Origin: Phycisphaeraceae bacterium
GTDB lineage: Bacteria; Planctomycetota; Phycisphaerae; Phycisphaerales; SM1A02
Direction of reading: 5' to 3'
DNA length: 64,000 nt
NCBI GenBank assembly: GCA_019636735.1
Contig: JAHBWY010000002.1
Span: forward strand, 186,001-250,000
Both the position numbers and the translations under genes were made by a program. Positions 7,373-17,930 of this stretch are shown here, piece by piece. Position 1 is the first letter of the stretch; each line of letters begins with the position of its first letter. Under the pieces are notes generated by a model. That model was given only the letters and a program-made list of their open reading frames with translations. It was not told the DNA's origin and made no database searches.

Positions 7373-8662
7373 TCAGCTTCGGCTCCATCGTCTCCGCCCA
7401 AGAGACTCCAACTGCGTCGCCTTGCCCGACGACCAGGGCATCGACCTCTCCCTAGGCGCAGACTTCTCTTCGGGCCCCGACCTCTCCCCAGGTGCGGCCT
7501 TCTCTTCGGGCCCCGACTTCCCTCCGGGCGCGGACTTCTCTTCGGAATCAGGCTTCTCCTCGGAAGTCGGCGCGGCTGGGTCCTTACCGCTGCCGGACGG
7601 TCTCGACGGCCGCTTCTCCCTTCCTTGCGCAGGTGTGCGGCTCGCCGGGTCGAGCGCGTCGTTCAGAAGGGCGCCGAGTCGAACGCCCGCAGCCTGGAGC
7701 CGCTCATTCACCACGGGCATCCACTCTCGGAAGTAGGCGTCGTCAATGTCGCTGGGCGCCTTGGGCAACCGGCTGTAGATGCGGCGCGTGATGGCCAGCG
7801 ACTCATTGGCCCATGCGATGGGTTCGCGCTCACGGAGCCACTGCGTGCGCTGCGCCGGCTTGATGGCCTGTCGAAGATCGGCGCTCATCACCGGCCAGCC
7901 GCCTTTCGTGTCCTTCAGGCGCCGCTGAATCAGGTCGGTGTCCCACGCACGGTGCAGGTTGCTGTTGCGACCGAAGGCCTTCAGCGTGAGCTTGTTCCCA
8001 CCGAGGTCGTCTCGATACGACACATGAAGCGGCTGGTGAACATCGCCAACCATGTGCAGCACCAGCCGAAGCGCGAGGAGGCGCTCCTCGCTGGACTTGG
8101 TCGGATCGGCGAGAACCTCCCGATAGGTGAGGATCGTCGAGACGATCTGCTGACCGTCGGCGCCATCGCGACCCATGTCGATGCGCGTGGCGTCGCGCGG
8201 AACATTGATGTAGTGGAGCGGCTTGATCCAATCCCACTTGGGATCGCTGCGAACTTCGTCGGCCCAGACACTGGCGTCGGCGACACTCGTCTCGCCAAGG
8301 AGTTCGCGGATCGCCTTCGCGGTGGTGTCCGTGAACTCGGAACTCGCGATGGTCGCGATGATGCGGTGCCCCTCGAAGCCCCATCCGAGAGCTGGTGCCA
8401 CGAACGCGAGCGTGGCAAGGAGCGCCGCCCACCATGCGGCGGGACGCGGTTCCGTCGCCGCTGGTCCCCGGAGCCCCGCGGCGCTGCGAACCCGAGAGGC
8501 AGCGCCATCTGCAGAATGTCGATCGTGAGAATGACGATCGCCAGAGTGTCGCTCGTCTCGCGGGCCAGAGGAGGGGTGACCGCTCAGACGCCGCACGCGG
8601 ACAGGAGAGGCCGCCGTGTCCTGACGCCCGGCATGCGGAGGGATGGAAGGAGTGCCGCTCAT
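7373..8662 (-). CDS. S1/P1-type zinc-dependent nuclease, exported
   Basis: S1/P1 nucleases cut single-stranded nucleic acids and 3'-nucleotides with a three-zinc site. From the ATG at 8662 (429 residues; GAAGG lies just upstream) the protein has an odd His/Ser/Arg-rich leader of about 75 residues. A hydrophobic signal core follows, then the family's mature N-terminal Trp in WGFEGHRII. Further metal-site motifs follow in order: VWADEVR, PLHYINVP, LHMVGDVHQPLH, DDLGGN and NLHRAWDT. The C-terminus has three 12-residue Glu/Lys/Ser/Pro repeats and a basic end. The long leader suggests the true start may be further in, but no better ATG precedes the signal core. It lies 11 bp after the DnaJ-like gene on the same strand. 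Confidence 0.87.
   Translation of the reverse strand: MSGTPSIPPHAGRQDTAASPVRVRRLSGHPSSGPRDERHSGDRHSHDRHSADGAASRVRSAAGLRGPAATEPRPAAWWAALLATLAFVAPALGWGFEGHRIIATIASSEFTDTTAKAIRELLGETSVADASVWADEVRSDPKWDWIKPLHYINVPRDATRIDMGRDGADGQQIVSTILTYREVLADPTKSSEERLLALRLVLHMVGDVHQPLHVSYRDDLGGNKLTLKAFGRNSNLHRAWDTDLIQRRLKDTKGGWPVMSADLRQAIKPAQRTQWLREREPIAWANESLAITRRIYSRLPKAPSDIDDAYFREWMPVVNERLQAAGVRLGALLNDALDPASRTPAQGREKRPSRPSGSGKDPAAPTSEEKPDSEEKSAPGGKSGPEEKAAPGERSGPEEKSAPRERSMPWSSGKATQLESLGRRRWSRS
7436..7543 (-). repeat. Three 36-bp repeats coding for 12-residue EEKSAPxxxSxP units
   Basis: Within the S1/P1 nuclease gene the C-terminal linker consists of three consecutive 12-codon units, EEKSAPGGKSGP, EEKAAPGERSGP and EEKSAPRERSMP. 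The repeat keeps the frame. The charged, Pro-rich composition suggests a flexible tail or a wall-binding stalk. Confidence 0.85.
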
Positions 8663-8673
8663 CGCCTTCAAGC

Positions 8674-9687
8674 CTAGGTCCAGAGATTTCGGCGCGGATC
8701 GGGAAGTCGCGCGGACATCGCTTCAAGTGCGTCACGATCCTCAGCCGTCAGCGTCTCCGGCGCCACGATCTGGAGCTCCGCGTAGAAGTCACCGCAGACG
8801 CCCTTGGCGTCGGTGATGCCCTTGCCCTTGACGCGCAGGCGACGCCCGCTTCGAGCGCCGGGCGGAACCTTGAGTGTCACACTGCCTTGAAGAAGTGGAA
8901 CGGTCACGCTCGTGCCGAGCGACGCTTCCGCAATCGTGAGCGGAACGCCCAGGATGATGTCGAGGCCCTCGCGCCGAAACCAAGGGTGCGGAGTCACCCG
9001 TACGGTGACCACAAGGTCGCCGGGTGTTCCACCGCCGGGGGCAGGATGGCCCTTGCCTCGCAACCGCATGCGGGTGCCATCGCTGAGTCCAGCGGGAATC
9101 TTGAGTTCGATTTCCTCATCACGGCCCTGAACGCCTCGCAATCGAAGCGACTGTCGACCGCCGAGCGCCGCCGTCTCGAAGGCGACCGTTGTCTCCGCCT
9201 CGACATCCGCGCCCTGGTTCGGCGCACCGCCTGACCAGCCGCCGCCACCCGGCCAGGCGCCGCCGCGGCTGCCGCTGCGAGCGCCTTGGCGACCAGCGCC
9301 ACTCCGCGCGTCACTTGACCCGCCGCGCGCCGAGAAGAAATCGCCGAAGTTCGAGAAGATCGACTCGAAGGTCTCAGGATCGACATCCTGCCACTGGCCC
9401 GCGCCACCGAAGGGCGAGCCCGCCGACGCGCCGCGCGCGCCGGTGCCTGGCCCCGCGGCTGCGGCGCCGCTCACACCGGCGTGACCGAACTGGTCGTAGC
9501 GCTTGCGCTTCTCCTCATCGCTCAGGATGTCGTACGCCTCCTGGATCTCCGCGAAGCGCGCCTGGGCATCGGCGGCCTTGTTCACATCGGGGTGGAGTTT
9601 TCTCGCCAGTTTCCGATGCGCCTTGCGGATGTCGTCAGCGCTGGCGCCGCGATCGATGCCAAGGACCTCGTAGTAGTCTCGAGCCAT
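8674..9687 (-). CDS. DnaJ-like co-chaperone without zinc finger (CbpA/type II Hsp40)
   Basis: The protein has 337 residues from the ATG at 9687, chosen because MARDYYEVLG is the canonical J-domain start; the frame stays open further upstream by chance. The J-domain spans about residues 4-68 with the HPD motif at 32-34. A Gly/Phe/Ser-rich region (about 75-155) and two C-terminal beta-barrel substrate-binding domains (about 160-330, with GDLVVTVRV and PPGARSGRRLRV-like segments) follow. The four CxxCxGxG motifs of DnaJ proper are absent, so this is the CbpA-like class that delivers substrates to DnaK. It is first in a two-gene unit with the S1/P1 nuclease and divergent from the FeS/TPR gene across 47 bp. 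Confidence 0.92.
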   Translation of the reverse strand: MARDYYEVLGIDRGASADDIRKAHRKLARKLHPDVNKAADAQARFAEIQEAYDILSDEEKRKRYDQFGHAGVSGAAAAGPGTGARGASAGSPFGGAGQWQDVDPETFESIFSNFGDFFSARGGSSDARSGAGRQGARSGSRGGAWPGGGGWSGGAPNQGADVEAETTVAFETAALGGRQSLRLRGVQGRDEEIELKIPAGLSDGTRMRLRGKGHPAPGGGTPGDLVVTVRVTPHPWFRREGLDIILGVPLTIAEASLGTSVTVPLLQGSVTLKVPPGARSGRRLRVKGKGITDAKGVCGDFYAELQIVAPETLTAEDRDALEAMSARLPDPRRNLWT

Positions 9688-9734
9688 GCAGAAGGGCGAA
9701 GTATAGAAGCGACGGCGCCCGCTACGATCTCGGC

Positions 9735-11975
9735 ATGTCCGCTCCCCGGCCTCGATGCGACGGCGGTGCCGTGTCGCTTCCGATTCTGAGTTCGAGCGGA
9801 CATGCCCCGTCGGCGCCCCGCGTGAAGGAAAGTCGTTCAACGCGCTGGCGATTCGCCGTCTTGCTCGGCGTGCAGGCGCTGATCATTCTCCACATCATCC
9901 AGTGGCTCATCCAGGGGAGCACCCTCTCGCCGGTCGAGCCCTCCGAGGCGATGGAGACCGCCAAGTACGGAATCATCAACACCGGCACGGTCTTCTTTGC
10001 GCTCGCGCTCCTGTCAACGGTCATCTTCGGGCGCTTCTTCTGCGGCTGGGGGTGCCATGTGCTGCTCCTTCAGGATGGATGTGGCTGGATTCTCAAGAAG
10101 TTCGGCGTGCGCCCCAGGCCACTCCGCGCCCGCTGGCTGATGGTGGTGCCGCTGGGCTTGGCGCTCTACATGTTCGTCTGGCCGCTTGCGTGGCGCTGGG
10201 CGATCCTGCCCTATCTCCATCCCGATCCGCCGCGGATGCAGATCACCACGCAGTTCATCACGAGCGACTTCTGGGCGACCTTTCCCGGCCTCTTCATGGC
10301 CGTGCCGTTCCTCTTCGTCTGCGGCGTGATGACGGTCTACTTCCTCGGACAGAAGGGGTACTGCACCTATGCCTGTCCCTATGGAGGCTTCTTTGCGCCG
10401 ATTGATCGCATCGCTCCGCTTCGCATTCGCGTGAACGACTCATGTGAACACTGTGGGCATTGCACGGCGGTCTGCACGAGCAATGTGCGCGTGCATGAAG
10501 AAGTGGCGAAGTTCGGAATGGTGGTCGACCCGGGGTGCATGAAGTGTCTCGACTGCGTGAGCGTCTGTCCGAATGAGGCGCTCTCAGTCAGTTGGGGCAG
10601 GCCCGCCACCTTCGCCAGTGCGTCTCCGGAGAGCCTGCCGAAGGCACACCATGGCAGCGCCCCGGTCCTGGCGGTGGCGGAGTCGGAGCGGGGCGGCGCC
10701 AAGGCGCACGCTTCGCACACACCCAGCGCACCCCCGCACGCTTCAGCGAAGCGGGACACGGAGTCGCAGGCGGCCGAGCGACCGCTCGAACTGCCGCGGC
10801 GCGAGGAAGCGCTGATCCTCGTCGTGGGCGTCCTCACGCTGCTTGCGGTCAACGCGCCGTTCATGCCGTCGCTCCCGGCGGCCGCGATGCCGGTCGGCGG
10901 TATCCGCACCTCGCTTCCGCTACTCTTTTCGAGCGGCGTGGCGGCGATCGTCGCCTTCATCACTTGGAAGAGTTGGCGGGTGCTGCGCCGATCAAACGAG
11001 GGCTTTCACTCCTTCGTGCTGCGCCGGGCAGGGCGCATCACTGGTGCTGGATGGAGCTGGCTGTGGGCCAACGCGGTCGTGTTCCTCTTGGTGGCCATGG
11101 TGGGTGCGCAGAACCTGGCGCTGCTGGTGGCCAATCGTGCGGATCGCAGGGCGGTCGTCCCGGCAACCAGCGTCTTCACCTTCGACGCGGTCATGCCCCC
11201 GCCAGAGGTGCTCGCCGCCGCCGAGCGCGCCGATGCGTTCTATGAGTTCGCTTCACTCATCGGTCGCGGTGGCATCGGCTTCGTTCCTCAGGTGCAGCCG
11301 TGGATCGATCTGCGGCGCGCATGGCTTGCCGCCCTTCGTCGTGATTTCGTCGCCAGCGAGCGCCTGCTGCGCAGCGCCTATGCGGGCTTCCCCGAGCGTT
11401 CACCGCTTCGGCCCGCGGTGGCCACCGACATCGTCAGGATTCTCTGGCTGCGGGGGCGGGAGGCGGAGGCCGACGCCTGGATCGAGCCGCTGCTCGCCGA
11501 TCATCCGCAGGCAGAGTTCCCCGAGTGGGCGCTCGTCTTCCGACAGCGCGTGGCGATGGCGGAGAGTGAAGGCGATATGGCGCGGGCGATCACGCTCGGG
11601 CGGGCATGGCTCGAGTGGCACCCCGAGGGACTTGAAGCGATGCGACGCCTCTCGCTGCTGCTGGTTGAGCGAGGTTCGGCGGAGGAGATCGAGGAGGGGA
11701 TCGCGCTCGTCCATCGCACACTCGACATCGAGCCCGACCACGCGCCGGCGTGGCGCGCCATCGCCATTGGTCACGGTCGCGCGGGGCGGGAGGCGGAGAC
11801 GGAGTTCGCGCTCAGGCGAGCGGTGGAGCTTGCGCCCGTCGACTGGCGACATTGGCGCGGGCTCGGTGACTTCCTCCGCGCAACGCAGCGGATCGAGGAA
11901 TCGAACGAAGCCTTCGAGGAAGCGCGTCGCCTGCAGGAACTCGAAGCGCGCGGCAGGCTTCCAGCGCCTTCATGA
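9735..11975 (+). CDS. NapH/NosR/CcoG-type membrane 4Fe-4S protein with C-terminal TPR domain
   Basis: This 746-residue membrane protein has several transmembrane helices in its first 220 residues. They carry the paired cysteine motifs FFCGWGCH and YCTYACPYG, typical of NosR/NapH/CcoG-like membrane electron carriers. Two ferredoxin motifs follow, CEHCGHCTAVC near residue 237 and CMKCLDCVSVCP near 268. After an Ala/Pro/His-rich linker come two more membrane segments and a soluble C-terminal half (about 470-746) that looks like TPR repeats. The start is the ATG at 9735, because upstream in-frame codons overlap the divergent dnaJ-like gene. CcoG acts in copper reduction for oxidase assembly and NapH in quinol oxidation; which applies here is not decided by sequence. 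The TPR fusion suggests docking of a partner. Confidence 0.87.
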   Translation: MSAPRPRCDGGAVSLPILSSSGHAPSAPRVKESRSTRWRFAVLLGVQALIILHIIQWLIQGSTLSPVEPSEAMETAKYGIINTGTVFFALALLSTVIFGRFFCGWGCHVLLLQDGCGWILKKFGVRPRPLRARWLMVVPLGLALYMFVWPLAWRWAILPYLHPDPPRMQITTQFITSDFWATFPGLFMAVPFLFVCGVMTVYFLGQKGYCTYACPYGGFFAPIDRIAPLRIRVNDSCEHCGHCTAVCTSNVRVHEEVAKFGMVVDPGCMKCLDCVSVCPNEALSVSWGRPATFASASPESLPKAHHGSAPVLAVAESERGGAKAHASHTPSAPPHASAKRDTESQAAERPLELPRREEALILVVGVLTLLAVNAPFMPSLPAAAMPVGGIRTSLPLLFSSGVAAIVAFITWKSWRVLRRSNEGFHSFVLRRAGRITGAGWSWLWANAVVFLLVAMVGAQNLALLVANRADRRAVVPATSVFTFDAVMPPPEVLAAAERADAFYEFASLIGRGGIGFVPQVQPWIDLRRAWLAALRRDFVASERLLRSAYAGFPERSPLRPAVATDIVRILWLRGREAEADAWIEPLLADHPQAEFPEWALVFRQRVAMAESEGDMARAITLGRAWLEWHPEGLEAMRRLSLLLVERGSAEEIEEGIALVHRTLDIEPDHAPAWRAIAIGHGRAGREAETEFALRRAVELAPVDWRHWRGLGDFLRATQRIEESNEAFEEARRLQELEARGRLPAPS

Positions 11976-12086
11976 TTGCCCTGGGCAGCGATGCGATCGT
12001 GACCGGCGCCGAACCGATGGCCACCGCGTTCAAGTGGCTGCGGTGAGACCGGACTTCATCGCGGTCGCGGCGCAGTGGCGAGGCGC

Positions 12087-12545
12087 TCAGCCGCCCTCGG
12101 CCTTGCGGAAGAGCTCATACAGCGACGCCGCATCGGACGCGCCATAGGTGGCTTCGCGCAGGCCCGGATCACTCAGCAGTCGACTCACGCGACCGAGCGC
12201 CTGGATGTGCAGGGAGATCTTGTCCACCGGTGAAACCAGCAGGATGAGGAGCCGCACCGGCTTCTTGTCGATCGCATCAAACGGGATCGGAGACGCGGGG
12301 CGACCGACCACCATCGCCAGATCCTTGACTGCGGCGCACTTGCCGTGCGGAATGGCCAGACCCTCGCCGATGCCGGTCGAGCGCTGGCACTCGCGCTCCC
12401 AGACCGCGGCCTTGAGCGCTGCCAGATCACTGACGCGATTGTCGCCCGCCAGCAGATCAACAAGCTCATCGATCGCGCCGCGCTTGTCGGCTGACACGAG
12501 CGGCACCTTCACGGACTCAGGTCGCAGGATCTCGAGAATGTTCAT
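12087..12545 (-). CDS. PTS EIIA(Ntr)/fructose-type domain protein
   Basis: This 152-residue cytoplasmic protein is a single mannitol/fructose-type EIIA domain. The phospho-accepting histidine is H67 in AIPHGK, preceded by the usual STGIGEGLA segment. Stand-alone EIIA proteins of this size generally act in regulatory phosphorelays (PtsN-like) rather than sugar uptake. No EI, HPr or permease is nearby. It is last in an apparent metK-rsmB-EIIA unit on the minus strand, 22 bp after the rsmB stop. The gene could also belong to a fructose PTS encoded elsewhere, so no symbol is given. Confidence 0.88.
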   Translation of the reverse strand: MNILEILRPESVKVPLVSADKRGAIDELVDLLAGDNRVSDLAALKAAVWERECQRSTGIGEGLAIPHGKCAAVKDLAMVVGRPASPIPFDAIDKKPVRLLILLVSPVDKISLHIQALGRVSRLLSDPGLREATYGASDAASLYELFRKAEGG

Positions 12546-12567
12546 GGGGAGCGGATCGGTGATCCTA

Positions 12568-13886
12568 TCAGATCAGCACGCTGCCGCCGCCATCCGCATG
12601 CATGGTGGGGGGAAACCCGGGACCGCCCCGCGGCAGGTGCGCCTCGCGAACGGCCTCGCGCCCGAGGTTCGCCGCCACGGTGTCGAGCCCGCCATCGAGT
12701 TCCTCGGGTTCAAGGCTGCAGGTGCAGTACAGGATCGTTCCCGCACGCCCGACGACCGCCGCATGGTGTTCCACGATCTCACGCTGCCGCGCGACCAGCG
12801 AGGCAAGCCGGCGCTGATCAAAGCGGTACTTCGCCTCCGGCCTCCGCGCGAAGACCCCGCTGTTGGAGCAGGGGACATCAAGAAGCAGCAGGTCCACCTC
12901 GCGCAGCGCGAGAATCGCCTCGGGGTCGAGAATGGTCACCTGCCCGCCGCGGGGGAAGGTGCCCTCGAGGGCGCGGCGGCGCTCGGGATCGACATCGCCC
13001 GCGATGATCTCCGCGCGGGGGAACATCGACGCGAGTTGGCGCGTCTTGGTGCCGAGTCCTGCGCAGGCATCCACGATCCGTCGCGGCGAAAGGTGACGCA
13101 CGCGATCTAGCGGAGCGGCGCTTCCGGGGTCCTGCACGCGCAGCGAAGGTGTCGCTGTCATCGCGCGACGAAGGTCTCCGAGAGAACCCTGCCAGACGCG
13201 AAACCCGGCGCTCTCGTGGGCCGCGGCGCTCGGGTGACCGGCGAGGGCACCGGTCGGGTCGGCGACAATGCGCGGCGGCGGAGCGATCGAGTGCAACGCG
13301 AGCCTCCACGCCACCTCCGCGCCGTGACGCTCCAACCATCGTCGCGCGATTCCCTCAGCATGCGAAGTGGCAATCGCCATCCACGCGACGGGATCTTCGG
13401 GCCGTGGCGGCCCTTCCAGGCGCACGCTCGTCCCATCGGCCCGGGGCAGGAACAGCGCCCCTGCATGGTCGCGCGGCGGCTCGAATGAAGGCTGCCGTTC
13501 GCGTCGCCACGAGATCAGGCGGCGGAGCACCGCGTTGACGAGTCGCCCTGCGCCCGGACGGATGCGGCGCTTCGCCCACTCAACGGTGTCATTGACGACC
13601 GCGTGGTCCGGTTCGTCCATCAGGAGGAGCTGCGCACCCGCCGCGAGCAGCGCCGCTCGGAGCGGCGCCTCGATCGACGCAGGGTCGCGCTCCATCGCAA
13701 CGCCTGAGAGCCACTCGAGCGTGCGCCAGCGGCGCACGCTCTCAAGAAGGATCGCGTCCGCAAGACCGCCTTCACCGCGCTCCGCAAAGGGAAGATCGGG
13801 CCACGCGGGGACAAGCGTCGCGAGGCGCTCGATCGCCGCCGTGCGCGGCGGCAGTGACGCGGCGCCGCGCCTCGTCTGCGAAGAGG

Positions 13887-13890
<4 letters not shown>
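12568..13890 (-). CDS. rsmB: 16S rRNA (cytosine-C5)-methyltransferase, RsmB-like
   Basis: RsmB methylates C967 of 16S rRNA using S-adenosylmethionine. The 440-residue protein has a NusB-like helical RNA-binding domain (about residues 1-150) and a Rossmann methyltransferase domain. The SAM loop is [10 protein letters not shown], the proline-cysteine motif is [12 protein letters not shown], and the catalytic-cysteine motif is [11 protein letters not shown]. The start is the GTG at 13890, which overlaps the metK stop by GTGA; longer in-frame starts would run deep into metK. The coupling to metK is notable because metK supplies its cosubstrate. The enzyme could instead belong to a paralogous RNA m5C methyltransferase group, but the NusB fusion favours RsmB. 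Confidence 0.88.
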
Positions 13891-15098
<1,208 letters not shown>

Positions 15099-15261
15099 GT
15101 TTCTCGGTCCTCGATAGGGTGAACCGCGCATGCTATCGCCCCGTCGGGTTCAAGGGGAGGGGAGGGTTGGCAGGGGGGGAGCGATCGGGGCGATTGATGC
15201 ATCGGCCCCCTCGGTTGCGAATGGCCCGACCCCCGTGGCTGGGCTACCCTTGAGTCGGACC

Positions 15262-16806
15262 ATGAACCGCATCATCAAGATCTGCATGGCGACCGGGCCG
15301 CAGGCCCGACTTGAGTTCTTCGCCGGGCGAGGCAGGCTCGCCGTCATCGCCCTTGGGGCGTTCATTGGCGCGTTCTCACTCTCGGCGTGGTCCGCGCCTC
15401 AGGGCGCGGGACCGGCTGATCAGGGGCAGGCCAACGACTTCGCCGTCTTCGGCGCCGAGTTCGCGATGGGCCATGTGCTCGTCAAGCTCCGCCCCGGCGC
15501 GGTGATGGAGGCGCGCGATCTCGCGGCGCTCGGCGGAGTCTCGCTGGCGCCAACCTCGCTGGTGACCCACCGCAACGCGATGCTGGCGTCGCAGATCGGT
15601 CTCGATCGCTGGCGCACCGTGACACTCGCCGCAGGCCGTGATCCCGAGCAGGCCGTCGCAGAGCTGTCGCGCCACCCTGCGGTCGAGGTTGCGTCAGTCG
15701 ACGGAGTCGGCGGGGTGGCGAGCGTGGTACCGAACGATCCTTCATTCTCCTCGCAGTGGGCGCTGCTGAACACGGGACAAGTGGCCGATGGCGTCGCGGG
15801 AATCAGTGGCTCCGATGTCGGCGCAACGGCCGCGTGGACACTGACCACGGGGGGGCGTCCCACGGTCGTCGCTGTGCTTGATTCAGGCGTGTCGCTTCAC
15901 CCCGATCTCGCGGGTCGGGTGCTCCAAGGCTTCAACATCCCTGACCAGAACACCAACACAAGCGATCTGTGCGTCAGTCACGGCACGCATGTCAGTGGAA
16001 TCATCGGCGCCTCGGGCAACAACGGCACGGCCATCGCAGGTCTCTGCTGGGATGTGATGATCTTGCCCGTGGTCGTCGTGAAGCCATGTGGTGGCGTTGA
16101 GTCGTGGGTCGCCGATGGCATCACCTGGGCGGTCGACAATGGTGCGGATCTCATCAACATGAGCCTCCAGTACTCGACAGGGTCCGCCTATCTCCACGAC
16201 GCGGTGAAGTACGCATTCGCCTCCGGCGTGCCGATGATCGCGGCGACGGGCAACAGCAGTGCGCCGCAGCTCTCGTTCCCCGCGCGGTGGCCCGAGACGA
16301 TCGCGGTTGGCGCGACCAACAACGCCGACCAGCGCTGGTGGGGCTCGAACTGGGGACCGAACATCGACCTGATGGGCCCCGGCGTCGGTGTGCTTTCGCT
16401 GGCGTCTGACGGCGGCACCATGGTCAAGACCGGCACGAGCATGGCCGCGCCGCATGTCACGGGCACAATCGCGCTGATGCTGAGCGTCAATCCATCGCTC
16501 AGCGAGTCCTCCATTCGGAGCGTTCTTCATCAGACCGCGAAGGACATTGGTGACCCCGGTTACGACTTGCTCAACGGCTGGGGGCGCGTGGATGCGTTCG
16601 CCGCCGTCTCGCTGGCCATCGACCTGCTTCCGATTCCGGGTGATCTTGATGGCAATGGCGTGGTGGATGGCGCCGATCTCGCCCTGCTGCTCGGAAGCTG
16701 GGGCGAGTGCGCGGCGTGCAATGCGTGCCCCGCGGATCTTGATGGCGATTGCTCCGTCGGTGGCTCCGATCTCGCCATTCTGCTCGGTCACTGGAGCGCT
16801 TCGTAG
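15262..16806 (+). CDS. Secreted S8 subtilisin-like serine protease with dockerin-like tail
   Basis: The protein has 514 residues from the ATG at 15262. An N-terminal hydrophobic segment (about 30-52) should direct export; a short propeptide-like region follows. The subtilase catalytic triad is D207 in VLDSGV, H240 in SHGTHVSG and S393 in GTSMAAPHVTG, with the oxyanion Asn in AATGNSS. The final 55 residues (DNA from 16639) contain two EF-hand-like Ca-binding loops, DLDGNGVVDGADLALLLGSW and a second DLDGDC unit. This is the dockerin-like tail shared with three other proteins in the window. No cohesin is visible, so the tail may be a surface-retention module. Start alternatives (ATG 15286) do not change the interpretation. 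Confidence 0.92.
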   Translation: MNRIIKICMATGPQARLEFFAGRGRLAVIALGAFIGAFSLSAWSAPQGAGPADQGQANDFAVFGAEFAMGHVLVKLRPGAVMEARDLAALGGVSLAPTSLVTHRNAMLASQIGLDRWRTVTLAAGRDPEQAVAELSRHPAVEVASVDGVGGVASVVPNDPSFSSQWALLNTGQVADGVAGISGSDVGATAAWTLTTGGRPTVVAVLDSGVSLHPDLAGRVLQGFNIPDQNTNTSDLCVSHGTHVSGIIGASGNNGTAIAGLCWDVMILPVVVVKPCGGVESWVADGITWAVDNGADLINMSLQYSTGSAYLHDAVKYAFASGVPMIAATGNSSAPQLSFPARWPETIAVGATNNADQRWWGSNWGPNIDLMGPGVGVLSLASDGGTMVKTGTSMAAPHVTGTIALMLSVNPSLSESSIRSVLHQTAKDIGDPGYDLLNGWGRVDAFAAVSLAIDLLPIPGDLDGNGVVDGADLALLLGSWGECAACNACPADLDGDCSVGGSDLAILLGHWSAS

Positions 16807-16824
16807 CAGGGGAGGGAGCCCTCG

Positions 16825-17283
16825 ATGGCGGTGCGGATGCAGTTGTCGCGAATCTTCATTCGCGAGATGAGCGACATGCAGATCATCGAGCTCTCCGAGG
16901 GCGAGGGCGGTCGGAGTTTTCCCATCGTGATCGGGCTGCCCGAGGCCTTCGCCATCGAGCGCCGGCTCAAGGGAATCGAGGTTCCGCGGCCCCAAACCCA
17001 TGACTTGCTGGCCTCGGTCATTCGATCGTTGGGCGGCACGCTTCGGCGCATTGAGATCGACGACCTTCGTGAAGGAACCTTCTTCGCCAAGCTCGTCATC
17101 GAGCACTCTGGCGAGGAGATTCGCGTCGATAGTCGGCCGAGTGACGCGATTGCCCTCGGCGTCGCGCAGGATGTTCCGATTCTCGTCGATGAGGAAGTGC
17201 TCGAAGAAGCCTCGCGTGCCCCTGATGCAGGCTCGGAGTCGATTCCCGAGATCGATCCCGATGAGGATGAGGAGGAGGATTGA
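16825..17283 (+). CDS. Bifunctional nuclease family protein (DUF151)
   Basis: This 152-residue cytoplasmic protein matches the DUF151 fold. Visible features are FPIVIGLPEAFAIER, PRPQTHDL, a FFAKLVIE strand and DSRPSDAIALG, which is the family hallmark. Plant and bacterial relatives were reported to have combined RNase/DNase activity, but most bacterial copies are uncharacterised. The C-terminus is a run of Asp/Glu residues. It is the first gene of a tight operon: its TGA overlaps the next start (TTGA), followed by an ATGA junction to truD. Confidence 0.9.
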   Translation: MAVRMQLSRIFIREMSDMQIIELSEGEGGRSFPIVIGLPEAFAIERRLKGIEVPRPQTHDLLASVIRSLGGTLRRIEIDDLREGTFFAKLVIEHSGEEIRVDSRPSDAIALGVAQDVPILVDEEVLEEASRAPDAGSESIPEIDPDEDEEED

Positions 17284-17930
17284 CGCCCCCGGGTGGATCA
17301 GCCCCATCTCGCGTGGTCTGCTTCGATCTCGGCGGCGTGATCGTTCGAATCTGCCGTTCATTCCGCGAGGGCTGCCTGGCGGCCGGGGTGACGCCCCGCG
17401 CCGATCTTGACGCGGAGATCGATCGCCGAGCCATGGGCGAGTTGGTGCATCGACACCAGTGCGGCACGATGGGTGAGGAGGAGTTCCATCAGGCGGTGAG
17501 CGCGCTGGTGGGGCATCGCGCGACGCCAGAGGAATTGCGTCGCATTCACGATGCGTGGATTCTCGGTGAGTACGGCGGGGTGGCCCAGCTCATTGATCGC
17601 ATTCACGCCGCTGGTGCCGAGACGGCGTGCCTCAGCAACACCAATCATGCGCATTGGGAGTTCATGCACGGAATGCCCGCGTTCGATGCGATCCGCCACC
17701 GGCACGCCTCGCACCTGCTGGGACACTGCAAGCCCGACGCGGCGATCTTCAAGGCGTTCCTCGATCGCACCGGCTTCGCCCCTCAGTCGATCATCTACTT
17801 CGATGATCTCATTGAGAATGTCATGGCCGCCGCCGGAGTTGGATGGCGTGCCGAGCTGATTGACCCAACGCAGGACACGGCACCGCAAATCGAGCGAGCG
17901 CTCGAGCGCCACGGAGTGCTCCGATCATGA
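17280..17930 (+). CDS. HAD-superfamily hydrolase
   Basis: This 216-residue protein has HAD motif I CFDLGGVIV with the nucleophile Asp at residue 16, motif II around LSNTNHAHW, and motif III/IV KPDAAIFKAFL and IIYFDDLIEN. A helical cap lies between motifs I and II, as in subfamily IA phosphatases. The substrate cannot be told from sequence. The start is a TTG that overlaps the preceding DUF151 stop; the next gene (truD) overlaps by ATGA. The gene therefore sits inside a translationally coupled trio and its expression is probably tied to theirs. Confidence 0.88.
   Translation: MTPPGGSAPSRVVCFDLGGVIVRICRSFREGCLAAGVTPRADLDAEIDRRAMGELVHRHQCGTMGEEEFHQAVSALVGHRATPEELRRIHDAWILGEYGGVAQLIDRIHAAGAETACLSNTNHAHWEFMHGMPAFDAIRHRHASHLLGHCKPDAAIFKAFLDRTGFAPQSIIYFDDLIENVMAAAGVGWRAELIDPTQDTAPQIERALERHGVLRS

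Noticed and set aside
9189-9734. In-frame upstream extension of the FeS/TPR gene
   Set aside because: It overlaps the dnaJ-like gene antisense, is Arg/Ser/His-rich, and the ATG at 9735 starts the recognisable protein.
15099-15261. Possible SAM riboswitch before metK
   Set aside because: No SAM-I or SAM-II core sequence or matching stem set could be seen in the 163-bp gap.
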